DNA of 64,000 bases, taken from positions 271,480 through 335,479 of the forward strand of contig NZ_JAANNP010000001.1 in the NCBI RefSeq assembly GCF_011250635.1, given 5' to 3'. The notes below the pieces were generated by a model that saw only the letters and a program-made list of their open reading frames with translations, did no database searches and was not told the origin of the DNA. Positions 28,203-36,434 of the stretch are shown here, one piece after another (within the stretch, counting starts at the first letter, position 1; each line of letters starts with the position of its first letter). This stretch comes from Motilibacter deserti (GTDB lineage: Bacteria; Actinomycetota; Actinomycetes; Motilibacterales; Motilibacteraceae). A program made the translations under genes and the position numbers.

Positions 28203-29591
28203 GTGGAACACATCGGCGTCGACAGCGCTGACCAGGCGGGCTACCGCCGGCGTCGGGATCGGCTGCTGCAGGACTACGCGGCGATTCCGCCGGGCGCCCC
28301 GGTCCGGCTGAAGAAGCGCACGTCCAACCTGTTCCGCACCCGCCGGCCGGTGACGACGCCGGGGCTCGACGTCACCGGCTTCGACGGGGTGCTCTCGGTC
28401 GACCCGGTCGCCCGGACGGCCGAGGTGCAGGGGATGACGACGTACGAGCACCTGCTCGACGTCACGCTCGCGCACGGCCTGGCCCCGCTGGTGGTCCCGC
28501 AGCTCAAGACCATCACGCTCGGCGGGGCCGTGACAGGGCTCGGGATCGAGTCGACGTCGTTCCGCAACGGGCTCCCCCACGAGTCCGTCCTCGAGATGGA
28601 CGTGCTCACCGGCGACGGCCGCGTCGTCACTGCGACCCCGGAGGGCGAGCACGCCGCGCTCTACTTCGGCTTCCCCAACTCGTACGGCACCCTCGGCTAC
28701 GCGCTGCGGCTGACCATCGAGCTCGAGCCGGTGCACCCGTACGTCCGGCTGGCCCACGTGCCTTTCCGCAGCGCGGACGAGCTGTTCGCCGCGATGGACG
28801 AGGTGGTGCGCGAGCAGCGCTGGCAGGGCGAGCCGGTGCGCTTCGTGGACGCCACGGCCTTCAGCGAGGACGAGCTCTACCTGACGCTCGGCTTCTGGGC
28901 CGACGGGGCGCCCTACGTCTCGGACTACACCGGGATGGAGATCTTCTACCGCTCCCTGCAGACGCGGCGCGAGGACTACCTGACCGCGCGCGACTACTAC
29001 TGGCGCTGGGACACCGACTGGTTCTGGTGCTCGCGGGCGTTCGGTGCGCAGAACCCGCGGATCCGCCGGCTGTGGCCGAAGCGCTACCTGCGCAGCGACG
29101 CCTACTGGAAGCTCATCGGGCTGGAGGCGCGCTACCACGTCGGGGAGCGCCTTGACCGGGCCAAGGGCAAGCCCCCCGCCGAGCGCGTCGTGCAGGACGT
29201 CGAGGTGCCGATCGCGCGGGCGGCCGACTTCCACACCTGGCTCGCGCGCGAGACCGGGATCCAGCCGATCTGGGCGTGCCCGCTGCGCCAGCGCGACCCA
29301 GCCACGACATGGGACCTCTACGTCATGGATTCCGAGATCACGTATGTGAACTTCGGCTTCTGGTCGACGGTCCCACTCGCGCCCGGGCAGGCGGACGGGC
29401 ACCACAACCGGCGCATCGAGCAGAAGGTGCAGGAGCTCGGAGGACGCAAGTCGCTCTACTCGACGTCCTACTACGGCGAGGACGAGTTCTGGTCTCTCTA
29501 CGGGGGCGAGGCCTACGCGCAGCTGAAGAAGGAATACGACCCGCAGGGCCGCCTGCTCGACCTCTACTCCAAGACGGTCCGGCGGCACTGA
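28203..29591 (+). CDS. FAD-binding oxidoreductase of 10-methyl branched fatty acid synthesis (TmsA/BfaA-like)
   Basis: A 462-residue flavoprotein with a p-cresol methylhydroxylase-type FAD domain at about 50-200 (L-K-T-I-T-L-G-G-A-V-T-G-L-G-I-E-S and N-S-Y-G-T-L-G-Y). The C-terminal substrate domain is rich in Tyr and Trp (D-Y-Y-W-R-W-D-T-D-W-F-W). It matches the flavoprotein paired with UfaA1-type methyltransferases, which reduces 10-methylene to 10-methyl acyl chains (tuberculostearic acid type). The methyltransferase follows 22 bp downstream, so the two form an operon. The start is supported by the -10 box 6 nt upstream. Confidence 0.88.
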   Translation: MEHIGVDSADQAGYRRRRDRLLQDYAAIPPGAPVRLKKRTSNLFRTRRPVTTPGLDVTGFDGVLSVDPVARTAEVQGMTTYEHLLDVTLAHGLAPLVVPQLKTITLGGAVTGLGIESTSFRNGLPHESVLEMDVLTGDGRVVTATPEGEHAALYFGFPNSYGTLGYALRLTIELEPVHPYVRLAHVPFRSADELFAAMDEVVREQRWQGEPVRFVDATAFSEDELYLTLGFWADGAPYVSDYTGMEIFYRSLQTRREDYLTARDYYWRWDTDWFWCSRAFGAQNPRIRRLWPKRYLRSDAYWKLIGLEARYHVGERLDRAKGKPPAERVVQDVEVPIARAADFHTWLARETGIQPIWACPLRQRDPATTWDLYVMDSEITYVNFGFWSTVPLAPGQADGHHNRRIEQKVQELGGRKSLYSTSYYGEDEFWSLYGGEAYAQLKKEYDPQGRLLDLYSKTVRRH

Positions 29592-29613
29592 TGCACACAG
29601 GAGGGGCGCCAGC

Positions 29614-30852
29614 ATGAAGATCGCCGAAGCCTTCGAGGCAGTGGTCGGGCCGAGCGCGCCCGTCGCGTGGAAGGCCTATGACGGCAGCAGCGCCGGCCCG
29701 GCGGAGGCCGCGGTGACGGTGCACCTGCGCTCGCCGCAGGCCGTCTCGTACGTCGTGACCTCGCCCGGCGAGCTCGGCCTGGGCCGGGCGTACGTCTCCG
29801 GCGAGCTCGAGGTCGAGGGGGACGTCTACACGGCCCTGGCCTCGCTGTCGCAGGCCTCCATCGACCGCATCTCGTGGCAGCAGCGGATCGAGGTGCTGCG
29901 CTCGATCGGGCTGCAGGCGCTCAAGCCGCCGCCGCGTCCGGCCGAGGAGGTCGTCCTGCGCGGCGGCCGCCACTCCAAGCGGCGCGACGGCGAGGCCATC
30001 TCGCACCACTACGACATCTCCAACACGTTCTACGAGTACGTCCTCGGCCCGTCGATGGCCTACACCTGCGCCGCCTACCCGACCCTCGACGCGACGCTCG
30101 AGGAGGCGCAGGCCAACAAGTTCGACCTCGTCTGCCGCAAGCTCGGCCTCGAGCCCGGGCAGCGGCTGCTCGACGTCGGGTGCGGCTGGGGCGGCATGGT
30201 CATGCACGCGGCCAAGAACTACGGGGTCCAGGCGCTCGGCGTGACGCTGTCGCGCCGACAGGCCGAGTGGGCGCAGAAGGCGATCGCCGACGCCGGCCTC
30301 GCCGACCGGGCCGAGGTGCGCTTCCTGGACTACCGCGACGCACCGGGCGAGGCGTTCGACGCGGTCAGCTCCATCGGCCTGACCGAGCACATCGGACGGC
30401 GCGAGCTGCCGAGCTACTTCACCCACCTGCGCTCCAAGCTCAAGCCGGGCGGCCGTCTCCTCAACCACTGCATCACCCGGCCCACCAACCTCGAGGGGCC
30501 GCTCAAGCGGAAGGGCTTCATCAACCGCTACGTCTTCCCCGACGGCGAGCTGGTGGGCGTCGGCACGATCATCTCCGCGATGCAGGACAACGGCATCGAG
30601 GTGCGGCACGAGGAGAGCCTGCGCGAGCACTACGCCATGACGCTGCGGGACTGGGGGCGCAACCTCGACGCCAACTGGGACGCAGCCGTGCGCGAGGTCG
30701 GCCTCGGTCGCGCCCGCGTCTGGCGCATCTACATGGCCGGGTGCCGGCTGGCGTTCGAGCGGCGCGGCATCGAGCTGCACCAGGTGCTCGGGGTCAGGAC
30801 GCGCGACGACGGCGACGCTGCGATGCCGCTACGCCCGGACTGGGGCGTCTAG
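29614..30852 (+). CDS. Cyclopropane-fatty-acyl-phospholipid synthase family methyltransferase (UfaA1/TmsB-like)
   Basis: A 412-residue SAM-dependent methyltransferase acting on the double bond of phospholipid acyl chains. The SAM loop is L-L-D-V-G-C-G-W-G-G-M, followed by G-V-T-L-S-R-R-Q and S-S-I-G-L-T-E-H-I-G with the carbonate-site Glu/His region. The N-terminal ~130 residues form the lipid-binding part. AGGAGG lies 8-9 nt before the ATG. Because it follows a TmsA-like flavoprotein, the product is probably a 10-methylene intermediate rather than a cyclopropane. That assignment is from context, not from a diagnostic residue. Confidence 0.9.
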   Translation: MKIAEAFEAVVGPSAPVAWKAYDGSSAGPAEAAVTVHLRSPQAVSYVVTSPGELGLGRAYVSGELEVEGDVYTALASLSQASIDRISWQQRIEVLRSIGLQALKPPPRPAEEVVLRGGRHSKRRDGEAISHHYDISNTFYEYVLGPSMAYTCAAYPTLDATLEEAQANKFDLVCRKLGLEPGQRLLDVGCGWGGMVMHAAKNYGVQALGVTLSRRQAEWAQKAIADAGLADRAEVRFLDYRDAPGEAFDAVSSIGLTEHIGRRELPSYFTHLRSKLKPGGRLLNHCITRPTNLEGPLKRKGFINRYVFPDGELVGVGTIISAMQDNGIEVRHEESLREHYAMTLRDWGRNLDANWDAAVREVGLGRARVWRIYMAGCRLAFERRGIELHQVLGVRTRDDGDAAMPLRPDWGV

Positions 30853-30911
30853 CGCACGATCCGGCACTCGGGCTGCGCCACCCCGCCCGCGCCCTCTACG
30901 GTTCGATCTTC

Positions 30912-31799
30912 GTGGCACAGTCGCCGAGCCGGGGGATCGTGAGGATGGGGCAGGACACACGCTTCGCGCGCGGGGCGTTCGCGAACGCTCCCAGCGCGAT
31001 GGCCATCTGCACGCTCGACGGGGTCGTGATCGACGCCAACCGAGCGCTCGGCGAGCTGGTCGAGCGCCCGGTGTCGGCGCTGCTCGGCGCGCCGTTGTTC
31101 GACATCACGCACCCCGACGACGTGCCCGCCGCCCACGCGGCGTGCGCCCAGCTCAACGCCCAGGGCGGCACGATGCGGCTGCAGTGCCGGCTGCTGACGT
31201 CGCAGGGGGCCGGCGTGCCCGTGCTGGTGAACTCCCGGCTGGTGGCCGAGGACGGCGAGCGGCACATCGTCATGGTGGTCGAGGACGTCACCGAGCTGCA
31301 GGAGGCCGAGGCCCACCTCGCCCACCTCGCCCTGCACGACCCGCTCACGGGCCTGGCCAACCGCCGGCTGCTCGACGACCGGCTCACGCAGGCGCTCGGC
31401 GCCCTGGACCGCACGGGAACGCAGCTGGCGGTGCTGTTCATCGACCTGGACGGCTTCAAGGCGGTCAACGACGCGCACGGCCATGCGGTCGGGGACGTGA
31501 TGCTGCGAGAGGTCGCCGACCGGCTGCGGACGGTGCTGCGGGCGGCCGACACCGCGAGCCGGGTCGGCGGGGACGAGTTCGCGGTGCTCGCCGTGGACGT
31601 GACGCACGGCCAGGCCGAGACGTTGCGCGAACGACTGCTGGCGGCGCTGCGCGAGCCGATCGGCGTCGCCGGCGCAGAGCTGCGCCCCTCGGCGTCCGTC
31701 GGGCTGACGATGGGAAGCGCCGGCGACTCCCCCGCCGACGTGCTCGGCCGCGCGGACAGGGCGATGTACGACGGCCGGGGCCGCCGGCGCGGGGCTTGA
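30912..31799 (+). CDS. PAS-GGDEF diguanylate cyclase
   Basis: A 295-residue soluble signalling protein. A PAS domain (about 20-130: N-A-P-S-A-M-A-I-C-T-L-D-G, I-T-H-P-D-D-V-P) is joined by the usual D-V-T-E-L-Q-E-A-E helix and D-P-L-T-G-L-A-N-R to a GGDEF domain. The active-site G-G-D-E-F is intact at 219-223. An inhibitory RxxD site is at 210-213, five residues earlier, so the enzyme should make c-di-GMP with product inhibition. The start is uncertain: GTG at 30912 (TACGGT 9 nt upstream) or the ATG 33 bp later. It is convergent with pspAB. Confidence 0.88.
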   Translation: MAQSPSRGIVRMGQDTRFARGAFANAPSAMAICTLDGVVIDANRALGELVERPVSALLGAPLFDITHPDDVPAAHAACAQLNAQGGTMRLQCRLLTSQGAGVPVLVNSRLVAEDGERHIVMVVEDVTELQEAEAHLAHLALHDPLTGLANRRLLDDRLTQALGALDRTGTQLAVLFIDLDGFKAVNDAHGHAVGDVMLREVADRLRTVLRAADTASRVGGDEFAVLAVDVTHGQAETLRERLLAALREPIGVAGAELRPSASVGLTMGSAGDSPADVLGRADRAMYDGRGRRRGA

Positions 31800-31802
31800 C
31801 CC

Positions 31803-32369
31803 TCAGAGCCCGGGCGCGCCCCAGACCGCGAACCACCGCGACAGGTCCTGCTCGACCCGCAGGTCGCCCAGCGCACCGCGCGCCTGCAGCTCCAGCGGGT
31901 TGTCGCGCTGCTCCCCGCCGAGCGGCGCGAAGGGATAGAAGGTGCCGCGCTTGTAGAGGTAGACGACGGCCAGCCGTCGCCCGTCCGGCCCCGCGAACGC
32001 CACGACGGAGCAGAGCAGCGCGGGCCCGAACCCCTGGGACTCCAAAGTGGAGTTGACCGCGTGCAGGTCCGTGACGAGGCCGGGCACGTCCCCCGGGTCG
32101 TGCCGGCAGGTCAGCCAGGTGAAGCCGTAGCCGTCGACCGACCGCTCGACGTCGGGCCCCTCGTCCGCGTCCAGCAGGGCCTGGACGTCCGACTCGGTCT
32201 GCGCGAACGCCGCGCCCTCGGCGGCCCGGAAGCAGACCGAGCCCACGCCGGTCGGACGCAAGCCCAGCGCGGCCTCGAGCGTCAGTGCGGCGTCCGGCAG
32301 CGCGAACAGCTCGTCCAGGCTCGGCGGCGGCGGCTGCGCCCGGCCGAGCAGCCGGTCCAGCAGGCCCAT
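31803..32369 (-). CDS. pspAB: PspA-associated protein PspAB
   Basis: A 188-residue cytoplasmic protein beginning M-G-L-L-D-R-L-L-G-R. It contains the family segments A-L-G-L-R-P-T-G-V-G-S-V-C-F-R and F-Y-P-F-A-P-L-G-G-E-Q-R-D-N. It is the fourth gene of a phage-shock-type operon; its ATG shares one base with the htpX stop. PspAB accompanies PspA, PspAA and HtpX in actinobacteria and some archaea. Its molecular role is unknown beyond membrane stress. Confidence 0.9.
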   Translation of the reverse strand: MGLLDRLLGRAQPPPPSLDELFALPDAALTLEAALGLRPTGVGSVCFRAAEGAAFAQTESDVQALLDADEGPDVERSVDGYGFTWLTCRHDPGDVPGLVTDLHAVNSTLESQGFGPALLCSVVAFAGPDGRRLAVVYLYKRGTFYPFAPLGGEQRDNPLELQARGALGDLRVEQDLSRWFAVWGAPGL

Positions 32370-33271
32370 CAGCCGGCCCGCCCGAGCTCGCCGGAGATGC
32401 GCGCCAGCCGGTCGAGCCGGACGTCGAGCGAGGGGTGGGTCGAGAACAGCGAGGAGATGCTGAACCCGCCGGCCAGCGCCGGCGCGAAGAAGAAGGCGTT
32501 GTACGCCTCGGCCTGGCGCAGGTCCCGGGTCGGGATGCGGGCCATCTCGCCCGAGACCTTGACCAGCGCGCTCGCCAGCGCGGACGGCTGGCCGGTCAGG
32601 AGCGCGCCGGCGCGGTCGGCCGCGAGCTCGCGGTATCTCGACAGCGCGCGGATGAGCAGGAAGCTGACGGCGTAGACCGCGACGCTCGCGACGACGACGA
32701 GCAGCACCACCGCGGCGGCGTTGTCCCGGTTGTCGCGGCGCGGCGCGATGCCGCCGTAGAGGAACGAGCGCATCAGCAGGCCGGCGACGACCGAGACGAA
32801 GGAGGCCACCGTCATCACCGTCACGTCCCGGTGCGCGACGTGGCTCAGCTCGTGCGAGAGCACGCCTTCGAGCTCGCGCTCGTCGAGCCGGCGCAGGATG
32901 CCCGTGGTCGCACACACCACCGCCCGCTTCGGCGACCGCCCGGTGGCGAACGCGTTGGGGATGTCGGTGTCCGCGATCGCAACCCGCGGCTTCGGCATGT
33001 CGGCGAGCGCGCAGAGCCGGTCGATGACGGCGTGCAGCTCCGGCGCCTCGGCCGGCGAGACCTCGACGGCACGCATCGAGGCCAGCGCCAGCCGGTCGCT
33101 GAACCACCACTGCACGAAGAGCCCGACGCCGCCGAGGACCAGCACGAGCGGCCAGGGCAGGCCGAGCCCGATGAGCACGGCCATGACGACGACGTAGAGC
33201 AGCCCCAGCAGCACGATGGTGAAGACCATGCGGCCGACGAGGCCCCGGTCCGGCGCGTAGCGGGACCTCAC
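32369..33271 (-). CDS. htpX: M48 zinc metalloprotease HtpX
   Basis: A 300-residue integral membrane protease for quality control of membrane proteins. Two helices lie near 15-57, the zinc motif H-E-L-S-H is near residue 150, and two further helices are around 160-185 and 200-225. The third ligand is probably the Glu in S-R-Y-R-E-L-A-A-D-R-A. The GTG start has no strong SD and lies 28 bp after pspAA. Co-occurrence with pspA indicates a role in envelope stress. Confidence 0.94.
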   Translation of the reverse strand: MRSRYAPDRGLVGRMVFTIVLLGLLYVVVMAVLIGLGLPWPLVLVLGGVGLFVQWWFSDRLALASMRAVEVSPAEAPELHAVIDRLCALADMPKPRVAIADTDIPNAFATGRSPKRAVVCATTGILRRLDERELEGVLSHELSHVAHRDVTVMTVASFVSVVAGLLMRSFLYGGIAPRRDNRDNAAAVVLLVVVASVAVYAVSFLLIRALSRYRELAADRAGALLTGQPSALASALVKVSGEMARIPTRDLRQAEAYNAFFFAPALAGGFSISSLFSTHPSLDVRLDRLARISGELGRAG

Positions 33272-33299
33272 CGCACCGTCCCGGGGACGGCCACGCCGC

Positions 33300-33578
33300 T
33301 CATCCCGGGATCATGCCCTCGTCGGTGAGCAGGCCCCGGACCTCCTCCACCGAGGCGTCCTCGGCGGGGAGCACGGCCTCGGAGGGGACGAGCTCGGAGT
33401 CCGGCAGCTGTGTCCCGTGCGACCGGACGTGGGCGAGCAGGCCGGCGAGCGCGTTGCGGAACGTCGCCTCGTCGGCGAGCGCCACGGCCTTCTCCACGGC
33501 GTCGTCGAGCGTGTTGAGGGCGTCGACCTCGCTGTCGGGGACGTCGTACTGGCCCTCGCCGAGGATGCGGACGATCAC
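33300..33578 (-). CDS. pspAA: PspA-associated protein PspAA
   Basis: A 92-residue acidic protein starting M-I-V-R-I-L-G-E-G-Q-Y-D-V, which is diagnostic of PspAA. Its GTG overlaps the pspA stop by 4 bases, so translation is coupled. In halophilic archaea and actinobacteria it pairs with PspA, perhaps tuning its assembly; the mechanism is not established. Confidence 0.9.
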   Translation of the reverse strand: MIVRILGEGQYDVPDSEVDALNTLDDAVEKAVALADEATFRNALAGLLAHVRSHGTQLPDSELVPSEAVLPAEDASVEEVRGLLTDEGMIPG

Positions 33579-34363
33579 GCCTGGCCCTCCTTCTGCACGT
33601 TGACCTGCCCGACCGCGTTGCCACCAGGGGCGGTCGACCCCTCGATGGCCTGCGGGGCAGGAGCTGCCCCGAGCTCGCCCTTCAGCCGCTGCAGCTCCAG
33701 CTCGACGTCGCTGGTGCTGGAGATGCGGTCCAGCTGCGCGGTGATGTCGTCCTTGGAGGTGCCCGTCGCGTCGTCGAGCGCGCCGGAGGCCAGCAGCTCG
33801 TCGATCGCTCCCGCCCGCGCCTGCATCGACTGGGTCTTGTCCTCGGCGCGCTGGACGGCCAGCCCGACGTCGCCCATCTCCTCGCTGATCCCGGAGAACG
33901 CCTCGCCGATGCGCGTCTGGGCCTCGGCCGCGGTGTAGGTCGCCTTGATGGTCTCCTTCTTCGTGCGGAACGCCTCGACCTTGGCCTGCAGGCGCTGCGA
34001 CGCGAGGGTGAGCTTCTCCTCCTCGGCCTGCAGCTGCGCGTGCTGGGCCTGCAGGTCGGCGATCTGCTGCTGGAGGCCGGAGCGCCGGGTGAGCGCCTCG
34101 CGGGCCAGGTCCTCACGCCCGGCCGCGAGCGCCTGGCGCCCCTGGCCCTCGAGCTTGTCGGCCTGTTGCTGCAGCTGGGCCAGCTGGAGCTCCAGGCGCT
34201 TGCGCGACGTGGCGACGTCGGCGACGCCGCGCCGGACCTTCTGCAGCAGCTCCAGCTGCCGCTGGTAGGAGTAGTCGAGCGTCTCGCGCGGGTCCTCGGC
34301 CGCATCCAGGGCCTTGTTCGCCTTCGCGCGGAAGATCATCGACATCCGCTTCATCACCGACAT
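33575..34363 (-). CDS. pspA: PspA/IM30 family membrane-stress protein
   Basis: A 262-residue, almost wholly helical coiled-coil protein that protects the inner membrane. The amphipathic N-terminal helix (M-S-V-M-K-R-M-S-M-I-F-R-A-K) precedes long heptad-rich segments such as L-Q-Q-Q-A-D-K-L-E and a flexible Ala/Pro tail. The ATG at 34363 has GGAG 5 nt upstream; upstream in-frame sequence is not conserved. It is the first gene of pspA-pspAA-htpX-pspAB. No divergent transcription factor of the ClgR type is adjacent. Confidence 0.95.
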   Translation of the reverse strand: MSVMKRMSMIFRAKANKALDAAEDPRETLDYSYQRQLELLQKVRRGVADVATSRKRLELQLAQLQQQADKLEGQGRQALAAGREDLAREALTRRSGLQQQIADLQAQHAQLQAEEEKLTLASQRLQAKVEAFRTKKETIKATYTAAEAQTRIGEAFSGISEEMGDVGLAVQRAEDKTQSMQARAGAIDELLASGALDDATGTSKDDITAQLDRISSTSDVELELQRLKGELGAAPAPQAIEGSTAPGGNAVGQVNVQKEGQA

Positions 34364-34471
34364 GCCTGCTCCACTCCGGCCGCTCCGTGCCGCTGGTCCC
34401 GGTCTGTCTCGGTCGTCCTGCATCAGGGCGACCGCGGTTCTGGCGTGCCCCTCCCCCGTCAGGCGAACGTC

Positions 34472-34484
34472 TACCCTAAGCAGG
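34472..34484 (+). promoter_or_regulatory. Leaderless promoter of the DUF3043 gene
   Basis: TACCCT (34472-34477) is 7 nt before the GTG start and fits the -10 of a leaderless mRNA. No SD is present. Confidence 0.5.
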
Positions 34485-35099
34485 GTGATCCGGCGCCGCA
34501 GCTCTCCGTCTCCCGTCGACGACCCGCTCGTGAAGGTCCCCGCCGCGGGGGCCGTCGACGAAGGCGCCGACAGCGTCGGCAAGGCGGGCGGCAAGGGCCG
34601 GCCGACGCCCAAGCGGGCGGAGGCCGAGAAGCAGCGGCGCCAGGCCGTACGCCCTCCGAAGGACCGCAAGGAAGCGATGCGCCTCCAGCGCGAGCGCGCC
34701 CGCCAGGAGCGCCAGCAGCGCGTCGAGGCGCTGCGCCGCGGTGACGAGCGCGCCCTCCCGGCCCGCGACCGGGGCCCGGTGCGCAAGTTCGTCCGCGACT
34801 GGGTCGACTCGCGGTGGAACCTCGCCGAGCTCTTCCTGCCGATGGCCGTGGTCGTCGTCGTGCTGTCGTTCGTGCCGGTGGCGGCGGTGCAGGTCGGCTC
34901 GATCTACGTGATGTTCCTGATGTTCGTCGGCATCATCATCGACGCCTTCATCACGGGTGCCCGCCTCCGCCGCATCCTCCCCGCGCGCTTCCCGAACGAG
35001 CAGCGCAAGGGCGCTGTCGCGTACGCCGTGCTGCGCGCCCTGCAGCTGCGCCGGCTGCGGCTCCCGGCCCCGCAGGTGCCGCGGGGCACGAAGGTCTGA
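34485..35099 (+). CDS. DUF3043 membrane protein
   Basis: A 204-residue actinobacterial protein: a long basic, Arg/Lys-rich N-terminus (residues 1-105, with R-P-P-K-D-R-K-E-A-M), two membrane helices (about 110-130 and 135-155) and a basic tail. This matches the conserved DUF3043 family, for which no function is known. The GTG start follows from the -10 box 7 nt upstream; the open frame extends further 5' without conservation. It is divergent from the psp operon. Confidence 0.85.
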   Translation: MIRRRSSPSPVDDPLVKVPAAGAVDEGADSVGKAGGKGRPTPKRAEAEKQRRQAVRPPKDRKEAMRLQRERARQERQQRVEALRRGDERALPARDRGPVRKFVRDWVDSRWNLAELFLPMAVVVVVLSFVPVAAVQVGSIYVMFLMFVGIIIDAFITGARLRRILPARFPNEQRKGAVAYAVLRALQLRRLRLPAPQVPRGTKV

Positions 35100-35133
35100 C
35101 CGACCTGGGGCTCCCGGGACCGGAAAGCCCCCC

Positions 35134-35145
35134 TATGGTCGAGTC
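35134..35145 (+). promoter_or_regulatory. Leaderless promoter of the aldo/keto reductase gene
   Basis: TATGGT (35134-35139) stands exactly 6 nt before the ATG, and there is no SD between them. Confidence 0.5.
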
Positions 35146-36147
35146 ATGGAGTTCCGTCACCTCGGCCGCAGCGGCCTGAAGATCAGCGAGATCGCCTACG
35201 GCAACTGGATCACGCACGGCGGGCAGGTCGAGGACGACGCCGCCACGGCCTGCATCCGCGCGGCGCTCGACGCCGGGATCACGACGTTCGACACCGCCGA
35301 CGTCTACGCAGCGGGCCGCGCCGAGCAGGTCCTCGGCCGCGCCCTCGCGGGCGAGCGCCGCTCCGGGCTGGAGATCTTCACGAAGGTCTACTGGCCGATG
35401 GGCGACGGAGTGAACGACCGCGGCCTGTCGCGCAAGCACATCATGGAGTCGATCGACGGCTCGCTGCAGCGGCTCGGCACCGACTACGTCGACCTCTACC
35501 AGGCCCACCGCTTTGACCACGAGACCCCGCTCGAGGAGACGATCCAGGCTTTCGCCGACGTCGTCCGCGCGGGCAAGGCGCTCTACATCGGCGTCTCTGA
35601 GTGGGACGCCGAGCAGATCCGCGCCGGCAAGAAGCTCGCCGACGAGCTCGGCGTGCACCTGGTCTCGAACCAGCCGCAGTATTCCGCGCTCTACCGGGTC
35701 ATCGAGGCCGAGGTGGAGCCGGCCTGCCGCGAGCTCGGCATCAGCCAGATCGTCTTCTCCCCCATCGCGCAGGGCATCCTGACCGGGAAGTACAAGCCGG
35801 GCCAGGAGCCGCCGACGGGGTCGCGCGCCACGGACCAGAAGGGCGGCGGCGCCGGGTTCATCTCGCGGTGGATGCGCGACGACGTGCTCGAGAAGGTTCA
35901 GCAGCTCGCGCCGCTGGCCGACGAGGCCGGGCTGCCGATGGCTGCGCTCGCGGTCGCGTGGGTGCTGCAGAACGACAACGTCGCCGCCGCGATCATCGGG
36001 GCGTCGCGCCCCGAGCAGGTCGAGGTCAACGTCAAGGCCGCCGGCGTGAAGCTCGACGCCGACCTCAAGGCGAAGATCGACGAGATCCTCGGGGACGTCG
36101 CCGCGACCGACCCGGAGCTCACCCAGAGCCCGAACCCGCGGCCCTAG
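35146..36147 (+). CDS. Aldo/keto reductase (Kv-beta-like subfamily)
   Basis: A 333-residue NADPH-dependent TIM-barrel oxidoreductase. The N-terminus M-E-F-R-H-L-G-R-S-G-L-K-I-S is typical. Catalytic residues fit the family: D in F-D-T-A-D-V-Y (with Tyr), K in F-T-K-V-Y-W-P and H in L-Y-Q-A-H-R-F-D. The cofactor segment is near I-I-G-A-S-R-P-E-Q-V. It most resembles AKRs annotated as voltage-gated potassium channel beta-like or YghZ-type reductases. The physiological substrate is unknown. Confidence 0.92.
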   Translation: MEFRHLGRSGLKISEIAYGNWITHGGQVEDDAATACIRAALDAGITTFDTADVYAAGRAEQVLGRALAGERRSGLEIFTKVYWPMGDGVNDRGLSRKHIMESIDGSLQRLGTDYVDLYQAHRFDHETPLEETIQAFADVVRAGKALYIGVSEWDAEQIRAGKKLADELGVHLVSNQPQYSALYRVIEAEVEPACRELGISQIVFSPIAQGILTGKYKPGQEPPTGSRATDQKGGGAGFISRWMRDDVLEKVQQLAPLADEAGLPMAALAVAWVLQNDNVAAAIIGASRPEQVEVNVKAAGVKLDADLKAKIDEILGDVAATDPELTQSPNPRP

Positions 36148-36158
36148 CCCGCGGCGCG

Positions 36159-36185
36159 CCTCGGGCGGCTACAGTCCGCCCGAGG
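36159..36185. terminator. Bidirectional hairpin between the AKR gene and a convergent small gene
   Basis: CCTCGGGCGG-N7-CCGCCCGAGG is a perfect 10-bp stem 11 bp after the AKR stop. The TAG of the convergent small gene falls inside the loop and its last codons in one arm, so it may serve both genes. Confidence 0.7.
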
Positions 36186-36384
36186 GGCGCAGGCTCATCG
36201 GCCCGTAGACCGTCGCGTCGTCCTCGAGCAGCGTGACCTGCTCCACTCCCTCGGCGAGGAGCGTCCGCCACTCCTCCCCGATCCAGGACTCGGCGTCCGA
36301 CTGCGTCGGGAACCCCGTTCCGGGCAGTGACGCCCCGGTCACCTCGGTCCCGTCCGCGCGCTCGTAGCGCCAGCTCCACGGCAT
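36169..36384 (-). CDS. Small conserved hypothetical protein
   Basis: A 71-residue soluble protein: M-P-W-S-W-R-Y-E, F-P-T-Q-S-D-A-E-S-W-I-G-E, V-Y-G-P-M-S-L. Proteins of this form are widespread in actinobacteria but have no known function. TAAGGT lies exactly 6 nt before the ATG on the minus strand, so it is probably leaderless. Length and motif spacing suggest one alpha/beta domain. Confidence 0.75.
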   Translation of the reverse strand: MPWSWRYERADGTEVTGASLPGTGFPTQSDAESWIGEEWRTLLAEGVEQVTLLEDDATVYGPMSLRPSGGL

Positions 36385-36400
36385 GGCGGGACCTTACGCT
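36385..36400. promoter_or_regulatory. Overlapping divergent -10 elements
   Basis: TAAGGT on the minus strand (36396-36391) serves the small hypothetical gene. TACGCT on the plus strand (36395-36400) could serve the DUF3291 gene. The two boxes overlap by two bases, so the promoters would compete. Confidence 0.4.
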
Positions 36401-36434
36401 CCACCCGTCCGACCCGCCGCCCCGGAGCCCGCCC

